64,000 bases of DNA, from positions 295,695 to 359,694 of the forward strand of contig CALUKE010000003.1 of the NCBI GenBank assembly GCA_944321165.1. Direction: 5' to 3'. Shown here in pieces: positions 45,261 to 54,265 of the stretch. The translations under genes were made by a program, and so were the position numbers. The notes beneath the pieces are model-generated. The model made no database searches, was not told where the DNA came from, and saw only the letters and a list, made by a program, of their open reading frames with translations. Origin of the DNA: an uncultured Odoribacter sp. GTDB lineage: Bacteria; Bacteroidota; Bacteroidia; Bacteroidales; Marinifilaceae. Positions within the stretch are counted from its first letter, which is position 1. Every line of letters begins with the position of its first letter.

Positions 45261-46289
45261 ATGAGTACTTGGAAATTTATTGCATTAATGATGGGAATCA
45301 TTTTATTCTCTGCTTGTTCAAAAAAAGAATCTTCTTTTTCGGAAAAAGACAGTATTGTGTATCTTAAAATAGTCGATGAGGACGGTAAGCCTGTCGGTGG
45401 GCTTCCCGTTTTGGTTTTTGATGAGAACGGATATGAGAAGTTTAAGAAAAATGAATCGGCTTCGCCTTTAGGAATGACATTTACTCTTGTAGACGGTCAG
45501 GCTACTTATCGTTTGCCTTTTCTGGAATGGTTTACCTCCGGTAATCGGGAAGTTGCTTTTGTGGTGAAGGAAGAAAAGGATCCCGGCAATTATCGGGTGT
45601 GGGCGATTCGGCGGACAATTGGTGCGTCTGAGAGGGTACAGATCGAACTGAAGCTGGATAAAGGCCCTGAAATCCCGTCTGGAATCCTGTTGGATCTGTT
45701 CGATGAGAATAACGGACGTACTTTGTTTGGGAATGCTGTTTATATGGATGGAACTCATCATTTGGTAGGCGGTGATCGTTATTCTTTTGTGGATGCCGGA
45801 ACTGTTGCCGGTCTGAATGGAATAGGAGACTTGAGGCTTGAAAAATTTGTCGATAAAATGGAAGTACAGCCTCAACACGGCTATTGGGTGTGTAAGGATA
45901 TTTCATTGATGGAATTTCCATCAGGGAAATGGGGAATGGCAATTTCTGCCGAATATGCTAAAATATATATGGATCAGTGGTTATTACAGGACCGTACGAT
46001 TGTCGGAGCTCGTTTTCATTACTCGATGCATCAGTCTGTTGGAAGTGGACTACCGGAGTGGGGACAAAGTTATTCGCTTAAAGTCGGTAGCTCGACTTCG
46101 ATTCCTCTTCCGCTTGGTGCTTCTGACTGCGAATGTACGGCACATGGAAATGTCCCGTTTCGGTTTATTTTCGGAAAAGATGAGGTAACGATTCAAGTGA
46201 TAGATCCGATGGCTGTTCCGGGAAAAGAGTATCGTTTTTATATTCGTTCGGGAGTTTATTATACGGAAGCGAAAGTACGAATCGTATAA
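45261..46289 (+). CDS. Lipoprotein of unknown function
   Basis: A 342-residue lipoprotein with signal peptide ending IILFSAC. I do not recognise its family. An N-terminal segment (IVYLKIVDEDGKPVGGLPVLVFDENGYEKF) looks like a small beta-sandwich of the kind found in adhesive or extracellular proteins. The middle has LFDENNGRTLFGNAVYMDG, and the C-terminus (FRFIFGKDEVTIQVIDP) is also predicted beta-rich. A TATTTTTG at 45219-45226 is a plausible -7 promoter box, but no -33 box matches. It ends at a bidirectional terminator shared with fba. Confidence 0.75.
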   Translation: MSTWKFIALMMGIILFSACSKKESSFSEKDSIVYLKIVDEDGKPVGGLPVLVFDENGYEKFKKNESASPLGMTFTLVDGQATYRLPFLEWFTSGNREVAFVVKEEKDPGNYRVWAIRRTIGASERVQIELKLDKGPEIPSGILLDLFDENNGRTLFGNAVYMDGTHHLVGGDRYSFVDAGTVAGLNGIGDLRLEKFVDKMEVQPQHGYWVCKDISLMEFPSGKWGMAISAEYAKIYMDQWLLQDRTIVGARFHYSMHQSVGSGLPEWGQSYSLKVGSSTSIPLPLGASDCECTAHGNVPFRFIFGKDEVTIQVIDPMAVPGKEYRFYIRSGVYYTEAKVRIV

Positions 46290-46325
46290 AAAAACCGTGG
46301 CAATCCTCGATCACCACGGTTTTTA
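46288..46325. terminator. Bidirectional terminator, orphan lipoprotein and fba
   Basis: ACCGTGG (46294-46300) pairs with CCACGGT (46314-46320), with A-run upstream and T-run downstream. It serves both convergent genes. Confidence 0.88.
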
Positions 46326-46331
46326 TTTGTT

Positions 46332-47327
46332 TTATTTCACTGTGTTGGCACTTCCCAATACATTGATCAGTTTGTGTTTGTACAGTTCTCTCAGGGAGTC
46401 TCGTGCCGGGCCCAGGTATTTGCGCGGGTCAAATTCTGCCGGTTTCAGGGCGAGAACCTCACGAACGGCTGCGGTCATGGCCAGACGTCCGTCGGAATCG
46501 ATATTGATCTTGCAAACCGCTGATTTGGCTGCTTCCCGCAACTGATCTTCCGGTATACCGATGGCATCTTTCAGGGCTCCGCCGTATTTGTTGATGATGG
46601 CGACTTTGTCCTGAGGAACGGAAGAAGAACCGTGGAGGACAATGGGGAATCCCGGAATTCGTTTTTCAACTTCCTTCAGAATGTCGAAACGCAATGGGGG
46701 CGGTACCAGTACACCGTCTGCATTGCGGGTACACTGTTCCGGTTTGAATTTGTTGGCTCCGTGGGAAGTTCCGATGGAGATCGCCAGGGAGTCTACACCT
46801 GTTTTGCTGACAAAGTCTTCCACCTCTTCCGGGCGGGTGTAGGTATGGTGTTCTGCGGATACTTCGTCTTCAACACCGGCCAATACTCCCAACTCACCTT
46901 CTACGGTTACGTCGAATTGGTGAGCATATTCTACTACTTTTCTGGTCAGTGCTACGTTTTCGTCATAGGGAAGGTGTGATCCGTCAATCATTACAGAAGA
47001 GAATCCCATATCGATACAGCTCTTGCAAAGTTCGAAACTGTCGCCGTGATCCAGGTGTAAGGCAATGGGAATATTGAGTCCCAGTTCTTTGGCATATTCT
47101 ACGGCGCCTTGTGCCATATAACGGAGAAGAGTCTGATTGGCATATTTGCGGGCTCCACTGGAAACCTGAAGGATTACCGGTGATTTACATTCTACTGCAG
47201 CCTGGATGATTGCCTGCATCTGTTCCATGTTGTTGAAGTTGAAAGCAGCAATCGCATATTTCCCGGCCATTGCATTTTTAAACATTTCTCTGGTATTCAC
47301 CAGTCCTAAATCTTTGTAGTTAACCAT
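46332..47327 (-). CDS. fba: Class II fructose-1,6-bisphosphate aldolase
   Basis: Zinc-dependent glycolytic/gluconeogenic aldolase cleaving fructose 1,6-bisphosphate into dihydroxyacetone phosphate and glyceraldehyde 3-phosphate. The 331 residues show the zinc-binding HLDHGDSFELC region (about 92-102) and the phosphate-binding VLHGSSSVP. The N-terminus MVNYKDLGLVNTREMF is the expected form. It has its own promoter in the intergenic region shared with proC. Confidence 0.96.
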   Translation of the reverse strand: MVNYKDLGLVNTREMFKNAMAGKYAIAAFNFNNMEQMQAIIQAAVECKSPVILQVSSGARKYANQTLLRYMAQGAVEYAKELGLNIPIALHLDHGDSFELCKSCIDMGFSSVMIDGSHLPYDENVALTRKVVEYAHQFDVTVEGELGVLAGVEDEVSAEHHTYTRPEEVEDFVSKTGVDSLAISIGTSHGANKFKPEQCTRNADGVLVPPPLRFDILKEVEKRIPGFPIVLHGSSSVPQDKVAIINKYGGALKDAIGIPEDQLREAAKSAVCKINIDSDGRLAMTAAVREVLALKPAEFDPRKYLGPARDSLRELYKHKLINVLGSANTVK

Positions 47328-47357
47328 AGCTTATGTATTAAAAATTGTATTCTGCAT

Positions 47358-47389
47358 CAAAAGTAGGAAATAATCCTTAAACGATCAAT
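47358..47389 (-). promoter_or_regulatory. Probable promoter for fba
   Basis: On the minus strand ATTG (47389-47386) and TACTTTTG (47365-47358), spacer 20 nt, fit the Bacteroides consensus with one mismatch. The start codon is 30 nt downstream. Confidence 0.6.
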
Positions 47390-47492
47390 CTGATATCGAA
47401 AAGATTTCATATTTATCTACGTATACGATAGCGGGAAAATGAAAAAAGTGTAAATTTGTCACTTGAAATGCTAACATTAAAATTTACAAAAT

Positions 47493-48284
47493 ATGAAGAT
47501 TACGATTATTGGTGCCGGAAATATCGGTGGGGCAATTGCTCGGGGATTGGTAAAAGGAGGCGTATTCCACGCTTCCGATATAACTTGTACGGATTTGATC
47601 AAGGCGAATCTGGATCGTTTGTTGCTGACGGAGGGTGGTCTGAATGTATCACAGGACAATCTGACGGCGATTCAGGGGGCGGATTTGATTGTCATTGCGG
47701 TGAAACCTTGGCGGGTGGAAGCGGTAATCGATGAAATTCGCGATACCGTTGACTATGAGAAACAACTGATCGTATCCATTGCTGCCGGGATTCCATTTGA
47801 ACGGCTGATGCGTTATTTCACGAAAGAAAAAGAGGTAAAGCCGGTACTTTTCCGGGTGATTCCGAATATCGCTATCGAGGTGTCGAGCAGTATGACTTTT
47901 GTCGCTTCCTGCAATGCGACTCCCGAACAGGAAAAAGTGGTGGTTGATATTTTCAACCAACTGGGAATGGCCATGTTGATCAAAGAGGAGTTGATGATGG
48001 CCGGAACTGCTTTGGCCTCCAGTGGAATCGCTTTTGCCTTGAGGTACATCCGGGCTGCCAGTGAAGGCGGTGTTGAACTGGGCTTTTATCCCGATCAGGC
48101 CAAAGAAATCGTACTGAAAACGGTAAAAGGTGCCGTAGATTTACTGCTCACTCATGGCTCCAATCCCGAAACAGAAATCGATAAAGTGACCACTCCTGGC
48201 GGTATTACCATCCGGGGATTGAACAAAATGGAAGAAGAGGGTTTCACCTCTGCTGTAATTAAAGGACTCAAAGCCAGTAAATAA
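47493..48284 (+). CDS. proC: Pyrroline-5-carboxylate reductase
   Basis: Last step of proline synthesis, reducing 1-pyrroline-5-carboxylate with NAD(P)H. The 263 residues have the dinucleotide motif IGAGNIGGAIARG (residues 5-17) and the C-terminal dimerisation domain with GTALASSGIAFALRYIRA and SNPETEIDKVTTPGGITIRGL, the family signature. A TAAATTTG at 47451-47458 is a possible -7 box. Confidence 0.95.
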   Translation: MKITIIGAGNIGGAIARGLVKGGVFHASDITCTDLIKANLDRLLLTEGGLNVSQDNLTAIQGADLIVIAVKPWRVEAVIDEIRDTVDYEKQLIVSIAAGIPFERLMRYFTKEKEVKPVLFRVIPNIAIEVSSSMTFVASCNATPEQEKVVVDIFNQLGMAMLIKEELMMAGTALASSGIAFALRYIRAASEGGVELGFYPDQAKEIVLKTVKGAVDLLLTHGSNPETEIDKVTTPGGITIRGLNKMEEEGFTSAVIKGLKASK

Positions 48285-48297
48285 AAATTAAAGCCAA

Positions 48298-48390
48298 GGG
48301 CTATAGCGGAAAAAGATCAGCGTCTCTGCAATGTAACACAGATCAGGAATGAAGAGACGCTGATCTTTTTCTGCTTTTAGTTTATAGCCC
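48298..48390 (+). terminator. Large hairpin after proC (terminator within a nested inverted repeat)
   Basis: A perfect 18-bp stem, 48310-48327 with 48353-48370, loop 25 nt, ends in five Ts, so it can terminate proC. An outer 8-bp inverted repeat, GGGCTATA (48298-48305) and TATAGCCC (48383-48390), brackets it. The intergenic stretch 48285-48740 holds this, the transposase fragment and the inverted repeat below; nothing else was recognised there. Confidence 0.75.
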
Positions 48391-48442
48391 ATAACTTTTA
48401 GTCATTTTTTCAAAAATATCTCTGATAAAGGTAGCGTTTCAT

Positions 48443-48628
48443 TCAGTGTGTCCGGAGTAAGTCTTCAGACCTCTTGGTTTTGCAAATTCTCGGGACTTGC
48501 CTCAGGTAAGACTTCTTGTCCATGGCCGTCTTTCTCATAAGCAGGATGACTGATTCCTTGTTGGGTATGGTACCGCGCATCCTCGTAACCCGCCGGAAGT
48601 CCTTCTGCAACCACTCTGTCCAGTCCAT
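48443..48628 (-). pseudogene. Transposase fragment, probably IS256/Mutator-type C-terminus
   Basis: A 61-codon open frame with LQKDFRRVTRMRGTIPNKESVILLM and KSYLRQVPRI. This resembles the C-terminal region of IS256-family transposases, where an ESLN-x-FRRVT-type segment is followed by an FPNEE-type segment. A complete enzyme would be about 400 residues, so this is a remnant. Codon use is more GC-rich than the neighbours, suggesting an acquired sequence. Family assignment is from memory and moderate in confidence. Confidence 0.55.
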
Positions 48629-48656
48629 GATTTACACCATGAACTGGACAGAGTGG
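48611..48656. repeat. Inverted repeat at the edge of the transposase fragment
   Basis: The 14-nt arm at 48611-48624 pairs perfectly with 48643-48656. Four more pairs (CATG, 48626-48629 with 48638-48641) follow after one mismatch, leaving an 8-nt loop. One arm is the start of the transposase fragment, so the other looks like an inverted copy of it. Confidence 0.85.
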
Positions 48657-48740
48657 TCGTAGTTCGGATAAATTATGTATTTATCACAAAAAAACAGTCC
48701 GGAACCTTATTTGCAATCGGCGTAAAAATGTGATGTAAAT

Positions 48741-49454
48741 TTATTTCCTCCTTCCCATAATTCTCAGCAGCATCAGAAACAGGTTGATGAAGTCCAGATA
48801 GAGGCTGAGGGCGCCACAGATGGCTAATTTCTGTGTGTGCTCGTTATTTTCAAGGGTGGCCAGGGCTTTTATTTTCTGGGTATCGTAGGCAATCAGGCCT
48901 ACGAAGACGAGGACTCCGATATAAGTGATGCCCCAGTACAGGGCTTCGCTGTGTAAAAAGAAATTGACTACCGAAGCCAAAAGAATGCCGATCAGGGCCA
49001 TAAAAGCCAGATTGCCTAATTTGGTCAGGTCTGCTTTGGTCAGATAGCCGTAGAGGCTCATGACGGCAAACGTGCCGGCGGTGACGAAAAAGGTCGAAGC
49101 GATCGATTCGGCCGTGAATACCAGAAAATAAATGGAGAAAGTGACTCCGGTCAGTATGGAATAAATCATAAAGAGAACGGATAGGGTACTCAGGCTGTAT
49201 CGGGTGACACTCGAAGAAATTGCCCAGACCAGACCGAATTGTGCGATCAGCAAGCCCCAAAATAAAATTTTGCTACTGATAATCGCATCGATCAGGGCCG
49301 GCGTATGGGCGACGAACGAAGCGGTTGCACCGGTCAGTAATAAAGCTGTACACATCCACATGTACACACTTCTCACTAAGGCGGTGGTAGTGGTTCGTGT
49401 CGTGTCTGTTGTTGTCTGATATCTTTCTGTAGATAAGTTTGTTTCGTAATCCAT
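48741..49454 (-). CDS. Bax inhibitor-1 / YccA family membrane protein
   Basis: A 237-residue protein with seven hydrophobic segments. The family signatures include the conserved WGITYIGVLVFVGLIAYDTQKIK near the C-terminus and final LDFINLFLMLLRIMGRR. Family members are multi-pass proteins linked to calcium leak or membrane-protein quality control; the bacterial role is not settled. It is downstream of ung on the same strand, gap 39 nt. Confidence 0.93.
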   Translation of the reverse strand: MDYETNLSTERYQTTTDTTRTTTTALVRSVYMWMCTALLLTGATASFVAHTPALIDAIISSKILFWGLLIAQFGLVWAISSSVTRYSLSTLSVLFMIYSILTGVTFSIYFLVFTAESIASTFFVTAGTFAVMSLYGYLTKADLTKLGNLAFMALIGILLASVVNFFLHSEALYWGITYIGVLVFVGLIAYDTQKIKALATLENNEHTQKLAICGALSLYLDFINLFLMLLRIMGRRK

Positions 49455-49493
49455 TCTTAAAATGTATTTTTGTTTCTAATCTTTCATTTCTCT

Positions 49494-50159
49494 CTACCAT
49501 TCGATTTCCTTCAACCCGTGTTCCCGCAGATAGTGGTTGGTACGGCTGAACTGGTGATTACCGAACCATCCACCCCGGTTGGCAGAAAGCGGGGAGGGGT
49601 GTACGCATTTAAGTACCAGGTGCCGGTTGGTATCGATAAATGCTCCTTTGCGTTGGGCATAGGCTCCCCAGAGCAGAAAAACCAGATGTTCTTTTTGATC
49701 TGCCAGTTTGCGGATGACGGCGTCGGTGAAGGTTTCCCAACCTTTGTTCTGGTGCGAACCGGCCTGGTGGGCCCGTACGGTCAGCGTTGCATTGAGCAGC
49801 AAAACCCCCTGGTCCGCCCAGCGTTCGAGATTGCCGGAAGTCGGGATCGGCTTGCCCAGATCATCGTGTATTTCCTTGAAGATATTTTGCAGGGAAGGCG
49901 GTTGCTCGATGCCTTCGGGCACGGAAAAACAAAGGCCGTGCGCCTGTCCCGGACCGTGATAGGGATCCTGGCCGAGAATGACGACTTTGGTATTGTCTAC
50001 GGGACATCGATTGAAGGCGTTAAAAATCAGTTTTCCGGGAGGGAAAATGCGGTTGTGGGCATACTCTGTTTTTACGAAAGCAATCAATTCCGCAAAATAC
50101 GGTTTGTCAAATTCTTCCTGAAGCAGTGCTTTCCAGGATTCTTCAATCTTTACCTCCAT
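49494..50159 (-). CDS. ung: Uracil-DNA glycosylase
   Basis: Removes uracil from DNA to start base excision repair. The 221 residues have [19 protein letters not shown] (catalytic Asp within), [10 protein letters not shown] and the [15 protein letters not shown]-intercalation loop. Length is typical. Its start overlaps the 3' end of the glutaminyl cyclase gene by 17 nt, so it is translationally coupled. Confidence 0.97.
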   Translation of the reverse strand: MEVKIEESWKALLQEEFDKPYFAELIAFVKTEYAHNRIFPPGKLIFNAFNRCPVDNTKVVILGQDPYHGPGQAHGLCFSVPEGIEQPPSLQNIFKEIHDDLGKPIPTSGNLERWADQGVLLLNATLTVRAHQAGSHQNKGWETFTDAVIRKLADQKEHLVFLLWGAYAQRKGAFIDTNRHLVLKCVHPSPLSANRGGWFGNHQFSRTNHYLREHGLKEIEW

Positions 50160-51270
50160 GAGATGTGGTATTTACCTTGATTTCAAATAATTTGGGCCAA
50201 CGTTTTCCCGTTACATAAAAAGTCTTTTTCTCTGGATTCCAGGCAATGCCATTCAGCACGTCGTCCTTGTCGTCGAGTCGGATTTTGTCGGAGGCCGCCA
50301 ACAAAGAAGACAGGTCCAGTTCCCCTTTGACGGCTCCAGTGGTCGGATCGATGGCGACAATCCGGTCAGTCAGCCAGACATTGGCCCAGACCAGACCGTC
50401 GATGTATTCCAGTTCATTCAGCTGATCCACCGGTCCGTTGTGGTCCCATACCTCTGTTTCCTTCAATATATTGAATGTCGAGGGGGCGATATGATAAAGT
50501 TTATTGCTGCCGTCGCTCATGATCAGTTCGTCGCCGACAGTTGTAATTCCCCAACCTTCTGAATTGTAGGAAAAAGTCGATTCCAGGGAAAAGGTTTTCA
50601 GGTCGTAGATGAATCCTTTCCGGGAGCGCCAGGTGATCTGGTAAATCTTATCCCGATAGATGGTAATGCCTTCTCCGAACAGCTGGCTGTCGATGTTCAG
50701 GACTGATAAGGTTTTGCCGCTTTTGATTTCTGTCTTGCGAATAGAGGATTCGCCGTATTGACCGGTTCCTTCATACAGATAGCCGTCCTGATAGATCAAG
50801 CCTTGGGTATAGGCCTGCGGATCATGCGGATAAACGGCAATCACTTCGTAATTGTATGACTGTGGCGCCTGGTCGGGTTTGACCCGAATCGTGGTAGTGG
50901 CGATGCCCCGTTTGTTGTCCGGATGCCAGACCATCACTTTGATCGTCCGCGTACCGACTTTTTCTGCCGGAATCCGGCAAGTATAACTTTTTACGTCTTT
51001 ACCGGTGGTGGCGATCAAGCGGCCGTCGATATAGATGGCTGCGGAATCAATGGAAAACCGTTCTTTATTTTCAAAAGCAAGAGTGATCTCTTCGTTGAAA
51101 TCATATACTTTGTTTTTGACCGGAGAGGTCAATCGAATGCTATTGACATATCTCGGTTCGTCTTTGGCGGTTTCCGTTGTCGATGGCGCTTTTTTTTCTT
51201 TATCGTTTTTTTTATTGCTCCCGCAAGCATATATGGATAAGGCACATAGTAAATATAAAACGTACGTCAT
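50143..51270 (-). CDS. Glutaminyl-peptide cyclotransferase lipoprotein
   Basis: A 375-residue protein with signal peptide and lipobox ALSIYACGS. Residues about 45-140 form an Ig-like domain ([25 protein letters not shown]). The C-terminal 5-bladed beta-propeller glutaminyl cyclase domain is marked by [23 protein letters not shown] and [16 protein letters not shown]. It converts N-terminal glutamine of exported proteins to pyroglutamate in the periplasm. Start at MTYVLYLL gives the signal peptide; the frame upstream runs into the cysS 3' end. It sits 17 nt after cysS and overlaps ung by 17 nt. Confidence 0.9.
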   Translation of the reverse strand: MTYVLYLLCALSIYACGSNKKNDKEKKAPSTTETAKDEPRYVNSIRLTSPVKNKVYDFNEEITLAFENKERFSIDSAAIYIDGRLIATTGKDVKSYTCRIPAEKVGTRTIKVMVWHPDNKRGIATTTIRVKPDQAPQSYNYEVIAVYPHDPQAYTQGLIYQDGYLYEGTGQYGESSIRKTEIKSGKTLSVLNIDSQLFGEGITIYRDKIYQITWRSRKGFIYDLKTFSLESTFSYNSEGWGITTVGDELIMSDGSNKLYHIAPSTFNILKETEVWDHNGPVDQLNELEYIDGLVWANVWLTDRIVAIDPTTGAVKGELDLSSLLAASDKIRLDDKDDVLNGIAWNPEKKTFYVTGKRWPKLFEIKVNTTSHGGKD

Positions 51271-51287
51271 CCTGCATTTTTTCGTTT

Positions 51288-52778
51288 TTAATCTTCTGCA
51301 AGTTCCCATTCGTATCCGTCTTTGGTGTCTTTTACAAGTACACCGGCCATTTTCAATTCGTCTCTGATCTTGTCTGATGTCGCCCAATCTTTTCGTTGTT
51401 TGGCTTCTGTCCGGATGGACATGACCATATCCAGCACTTTACCCAACACTTCATGATCCTGACTGACTGATTCGCTTTCAGCTTTCAGCCCCAGGATTTC
51501 GAAGATGTAATCCTGATAAAGTTTTTTCAGTTTATCGAGATTGGAGGCATCGATCTTTTCCGTTCCGGCAGCTAGGGAGTTGATCATTCTGACTCCATCG
51601 AACAGGTGGGAGATCAGTATCGGGGTGTTCAGATCGTCGTTGATGGCTTCCTGACATTTGTCAATCAGTTCGTCGACATTCACGGTATTCTTTTCAGAGG
51701 CGGATATCTTGTTCAGGGTACGGACAGCAGTCATCATCCGTTCGTAACCTTTTTGAGCGGCCTTCAGGGCTTCGTTTGAGAAATCAAGCGGACTCCGGTA
51801 ATGAGCCTGCAGGATGAAGAAACGCACGGTCATGGGAGTGTACGCCTGTTCGAGCACGTCGTTTTCTCCGGAGAAAAGCTGGTCCAGGGTGATGAAATTC
51901 CCCAGGGATTTGCCCATTTTCTGACCGTTGATGGTGATCATGTTGTTGTGCATCCAGTATTTGACCGCTTCGTGGCCGTAGGCTGCTGTACTTTGGGCAA
52001 TCTCGCATTCGTGATGTGGAAATTGCAGGTCCAGGCCGCCGCCGTGAATGTCGAAACGGTCTCCCAGATATTTCTGGCTCATGCAGGAGCATTCGAGATG
52101 CCAGCCTGGGAAACCGTCCCCCCAGGGAGAGGGCCAGCGCATGATATGCTCCGGCGTGGCTTTTTTCCACAGGGCAAAATCGGCTGGATGACGTTTCTCA
52201 CTTTGTCCGTCAAGCTGACGGGTGTGAGCGAACAATTCTTCGACCCGGCGACCGGACAGTTTGCCGTAATGGTATTTTTTACTGTAGGCTTCGACATCGA
52301 AATAGATGCTCCCATCGCTTTCATAGGCAAAACCGTTATCCAGAATCTTTTTGACCAACTCCTCCTGTTCAATGATGTGTCCGGAAGCATGAGGCTCGAT
52401 GCTTGGCGGGAGTGTGTTCAGCTGATCCATGTTCCGGTGGTAACGGTTGGTATAGAATTGCACGATTTCCATCGGTTCGAGCCGGTCGAGCCGGGCTTTT
52501 CTTTCGATTTTATCCTCCCCGTCGTCGCTGTCGTTGGTCAGATGCCCAACGTCGGTGATGTTGCGGACATAGCGTACCTTGTATCCCAGGTGTTTCAGAT
52601 ACCGGAATAACAGGTCAAAAGTCACTGCCGGACGGGCATGACCCAGGTGGGCATCTCCGTATACCGTCGGACCGCATACATACAGGCCGACAAAGGGCGG
52701 ATTGATCGGTTCGAACAACTCTTTTTTACGCGAAAGCGTGTTATATAGGACCAGTTGATTTTTCATTTTTGTATTCAT
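51288..52778 (-). CDS. cysS: Cysteinyl-tRNA synthetase
   Basis: A class I synthetase charging tRNA-Cys. The 496 residues have zinc ligand [13 protein letters not shown] motif [10 protein letters not shown] (about residues 37-46), ASWKMSK-like [11 protein letters not shown] and the C-terminal DALR-type helical domain. MNTKMKNQ and MKNQ (52766) are alternative starts. It heads the unit cysS, glutaminyl cyclase, ung. A TATTTTTG on the minus strand (52803-52796) could be its -7 box but no -33 box fits. Confidence 0.96.
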   Translation of the reverse strand: MNTKMKNQLVLYNTLSRKKELFEPINPPFVGLYVCGPTVYGDAHLGHARPAVTFDLLFRYLKHLGYKVRYVRNITDVGHLTNDSDDGEDKIERKARLDRLEPMEIVQFYTNRYHRNMDQLNTLPPSIEPHASGHIIEQEELVKKILDNGFAYESDGSIYFDVEAYSKKYHYGKLSGRRVEELFAHTRQLDGQSEKRHPADFALWKKATPEHIMRWPSPWGDGFPGWHLECSCMSQKYLGDRFDIHGGGLDLQFPHHECEIAQSTAAYGHEAVKYWMHNNMITINGQKMGKSLGNFITLDQLFSGENDVLEQAYTPMTVRFFILQAHYRSPLDFSNEALKAAQKGYERMMTAVRTLNKISASEKNTVNVDELIDKCQEAINDDLNTPILISHLFDGVRMINSLAAGTEKIDASNLDKLKKLYQDYIFEILGLKAESESVSQDHEVLGKVLDMVMSIRTEAKQRKDWATSDKIRDELKMAGVLVKDTKDGYEWELAED

Positions 52779-52875
52779 TAGGTTTAAAACAAAAACAAAA
52801 ATAATAAATTAGTCCATACAATTCCGACTTCGTGCGTAAAAATCCGAGCGTTTGCCTTAAATTTGTTTGCTGGGG

Positions 52876-52915
52876 GTTGTTTTCTGAAATCGATCGATCG
52901 ATTTCAGAAAACAAC
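52876..52915. repeat. Perfect 40-bp palindrome
   Basis: Positions 52876-52895 are the exact reverse complement of 52896-52915, with GATCGATCGATC at the centre. It lies 8 nt beyond the stop of the last gene of the second SusCD operon (minus strand) and 97 nt upstream of cysS. No T-tract follows on the minus strand (CCCCCAGC), so it is not a standard terminator, though the hairpin may still act as one or protect the 3' end. Confidence 0.9.
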
Positions 52916-52923
52916 GGAGGATA

Positions 52924-54255
52924 TTAATTCAGATACTTGGAAATGAATGTTTTTATCTCGGGATCCGAAGGCCTGGGGGCGTCAAGGGTGATGATTTTTC
53001 CCTGGGAATCGAAGAGCAGAAAGCGGGGAATCATGTCGATGTTGTATAATTGGCAGAAATCTTCTTTCCAGAATTGCTTCCATTGCGGTTTTTCCTGTTC
53101 CAGCTTGTTTAGCCAGGCCTGGCGTTTGTCGTCGACGGAAACGCTGACGATTTCAATGCGGGGGTCGTTTTTGAAATAGGCTGCCAGGCTGGCCATGTAG
53201 GGGATCTCCGCACAACAGGGACGACAGGTGGTTGCCCATACGTCGAGATAGATGACTTTCCCGATCAGGTCCGAGAAACGGGAAATATTTCCTTCGGCAT
53301 CGCTCCATTCACAGTCGACAGCGGGGGCTCCGGGTTGTATTTTCTGAAAAGCGGTGTATTCTTCCGTTAACTTGGCACGTTGTTCCGGATCCGTCAGTAA
53401 CTGCAAGCCCCGTTTGTATACGGTTTCTGCTTCTCCGAATGTGTCTCCTTGACTGAAAAGGTCGGAGAAAACAAGCAGGTATCCTTGCTGTTGCATGGCG
53501 GGGTCTTTCACTTTTTCTTCTACGACGGATAACAGGTATTGATACAGATTGTCTCCGCCTTTTTCCAGATGGGACTCCTTAAACCATGATATATAGGAAA
53601 ATAGCAACACTCGCGCAGCATATTCGGAAGAATCGAGATCGCAGGTATCCATGAAGTGGTTGAAATCGGTGTCTGCAGAGACCGGCTGGCCTTTCCCTCT
53701 CCATTGAGACCAGTAAGTCACGAGATTGGAAAAAATCTGTTTTTCGAGCGTTTCCCGATAAAGTTGATGGAATCCTTTATCCGGGAGTTTCGCCAGTTCG
53801 GCCATCGCCGTTTTTCGATAATCTTCGTATGCCGTTTGTAATGCTTTGAACGAACTGCCTTCCTGCTCCATGAGTTGAGAGAAGGCTTGCAGGTGCTTCT
53901 GGTAGAACGTGTAGGCTTCTTCCAGATCTCCCGTGAAGTGGTACTGCCCCGGCGTGGAAAGGTCTGCTTCCAGCCGGTTTTCGGTGCCGTTGATTAGAAT
54001 GAGCGGAAAGAAACCGCCTTTTTCTACCATCATATAAGACATGAATGGGGCGCCGAGCTGTTTGGCATAGTAGAAGGTCCCGTCTGCCGCGATGGGGATC
54101 GTATCCATATCCGTGGTGTCACTGCTGTGTAACAAGGCATAGCGGGAGGTACAGTTTCCCAATTTTCCGGTCAGTATGTATTCGCGGGAAGAATCTGCGC
54201 ATGCCGCCAAGAAGGCGACAGCGCAGACAATAGAAATAAATGGAATCATCTTCAT
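52924..54255 (-). CDS. TlpA-type thioredoxin lipoprotein with CRPC site (locus 2)
   Basis: A 443-residue lipoprotein with signal peptide ending AVAFLAACAD. The N-terminal region (YILTGKLGNC, AADGTFYYAKQLG) resembles the domain shared by Bacteroidetes TlpA proteins. The C-terminal thioredoxin domain carries VWATTCRPCCAE (C344 and C347, plus C348), where the usual WCGPC is changed to TCRPC, and a cis-proline in MIPRF. It is the last gene of the minus-strand operon and is clearly paralogous to the gene at 60662-62008. The changed dipeptide should shift redox potential; whether it is still a reductase is unknown. Confidence 0.9.
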   Translation of the reverse strand: MKMIPFISIVCAVAFLAACADSSREYILTGKLGNCTSRYALLHSSDTTDMDTIPIAADGTFYYAKQLGAPFMSYMMVEKGGFFPLILINGTENRLEADLSTPGQYHFTGDLEEAYTFYQKHLQAFSQLMEQEGSSFKALQTAYEDYRKTAMAELAKLPDKGFHQLYRETLEKQIFSNLVTYWSQWRGKGQPVSADTDFNHFMDTCDLDSSEYAARVLLFSYISWFKESHLEKGGDNLYQYLLSVVEEKVKDPAMQQQGYLLVFSDLFSQGDTFGEAETVYKRGLQLLTDPEQRAKLTEEYTAFQKIQPGAPAVDCEWSDAEGNISRFSDLIGKVIYLDVWATTCRPCCAEIPYMASLAAYFKNDPRIEIVSVSVDDKRQAWLNKLEQEKPQWKQFWKEDFCQLYNIDMIPRFLLFDSQGKIITLDAPRPSDPEIKTFISKYLN

Positions 54256-54265
54256 AGTCTTGCGT

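Noticed and set aside
52876..52915. Palindrome as an ordinary Rho-independent terminator
   Set aside because: No T-tract follows in the direction of the operon; the sequence after it is C-rich.
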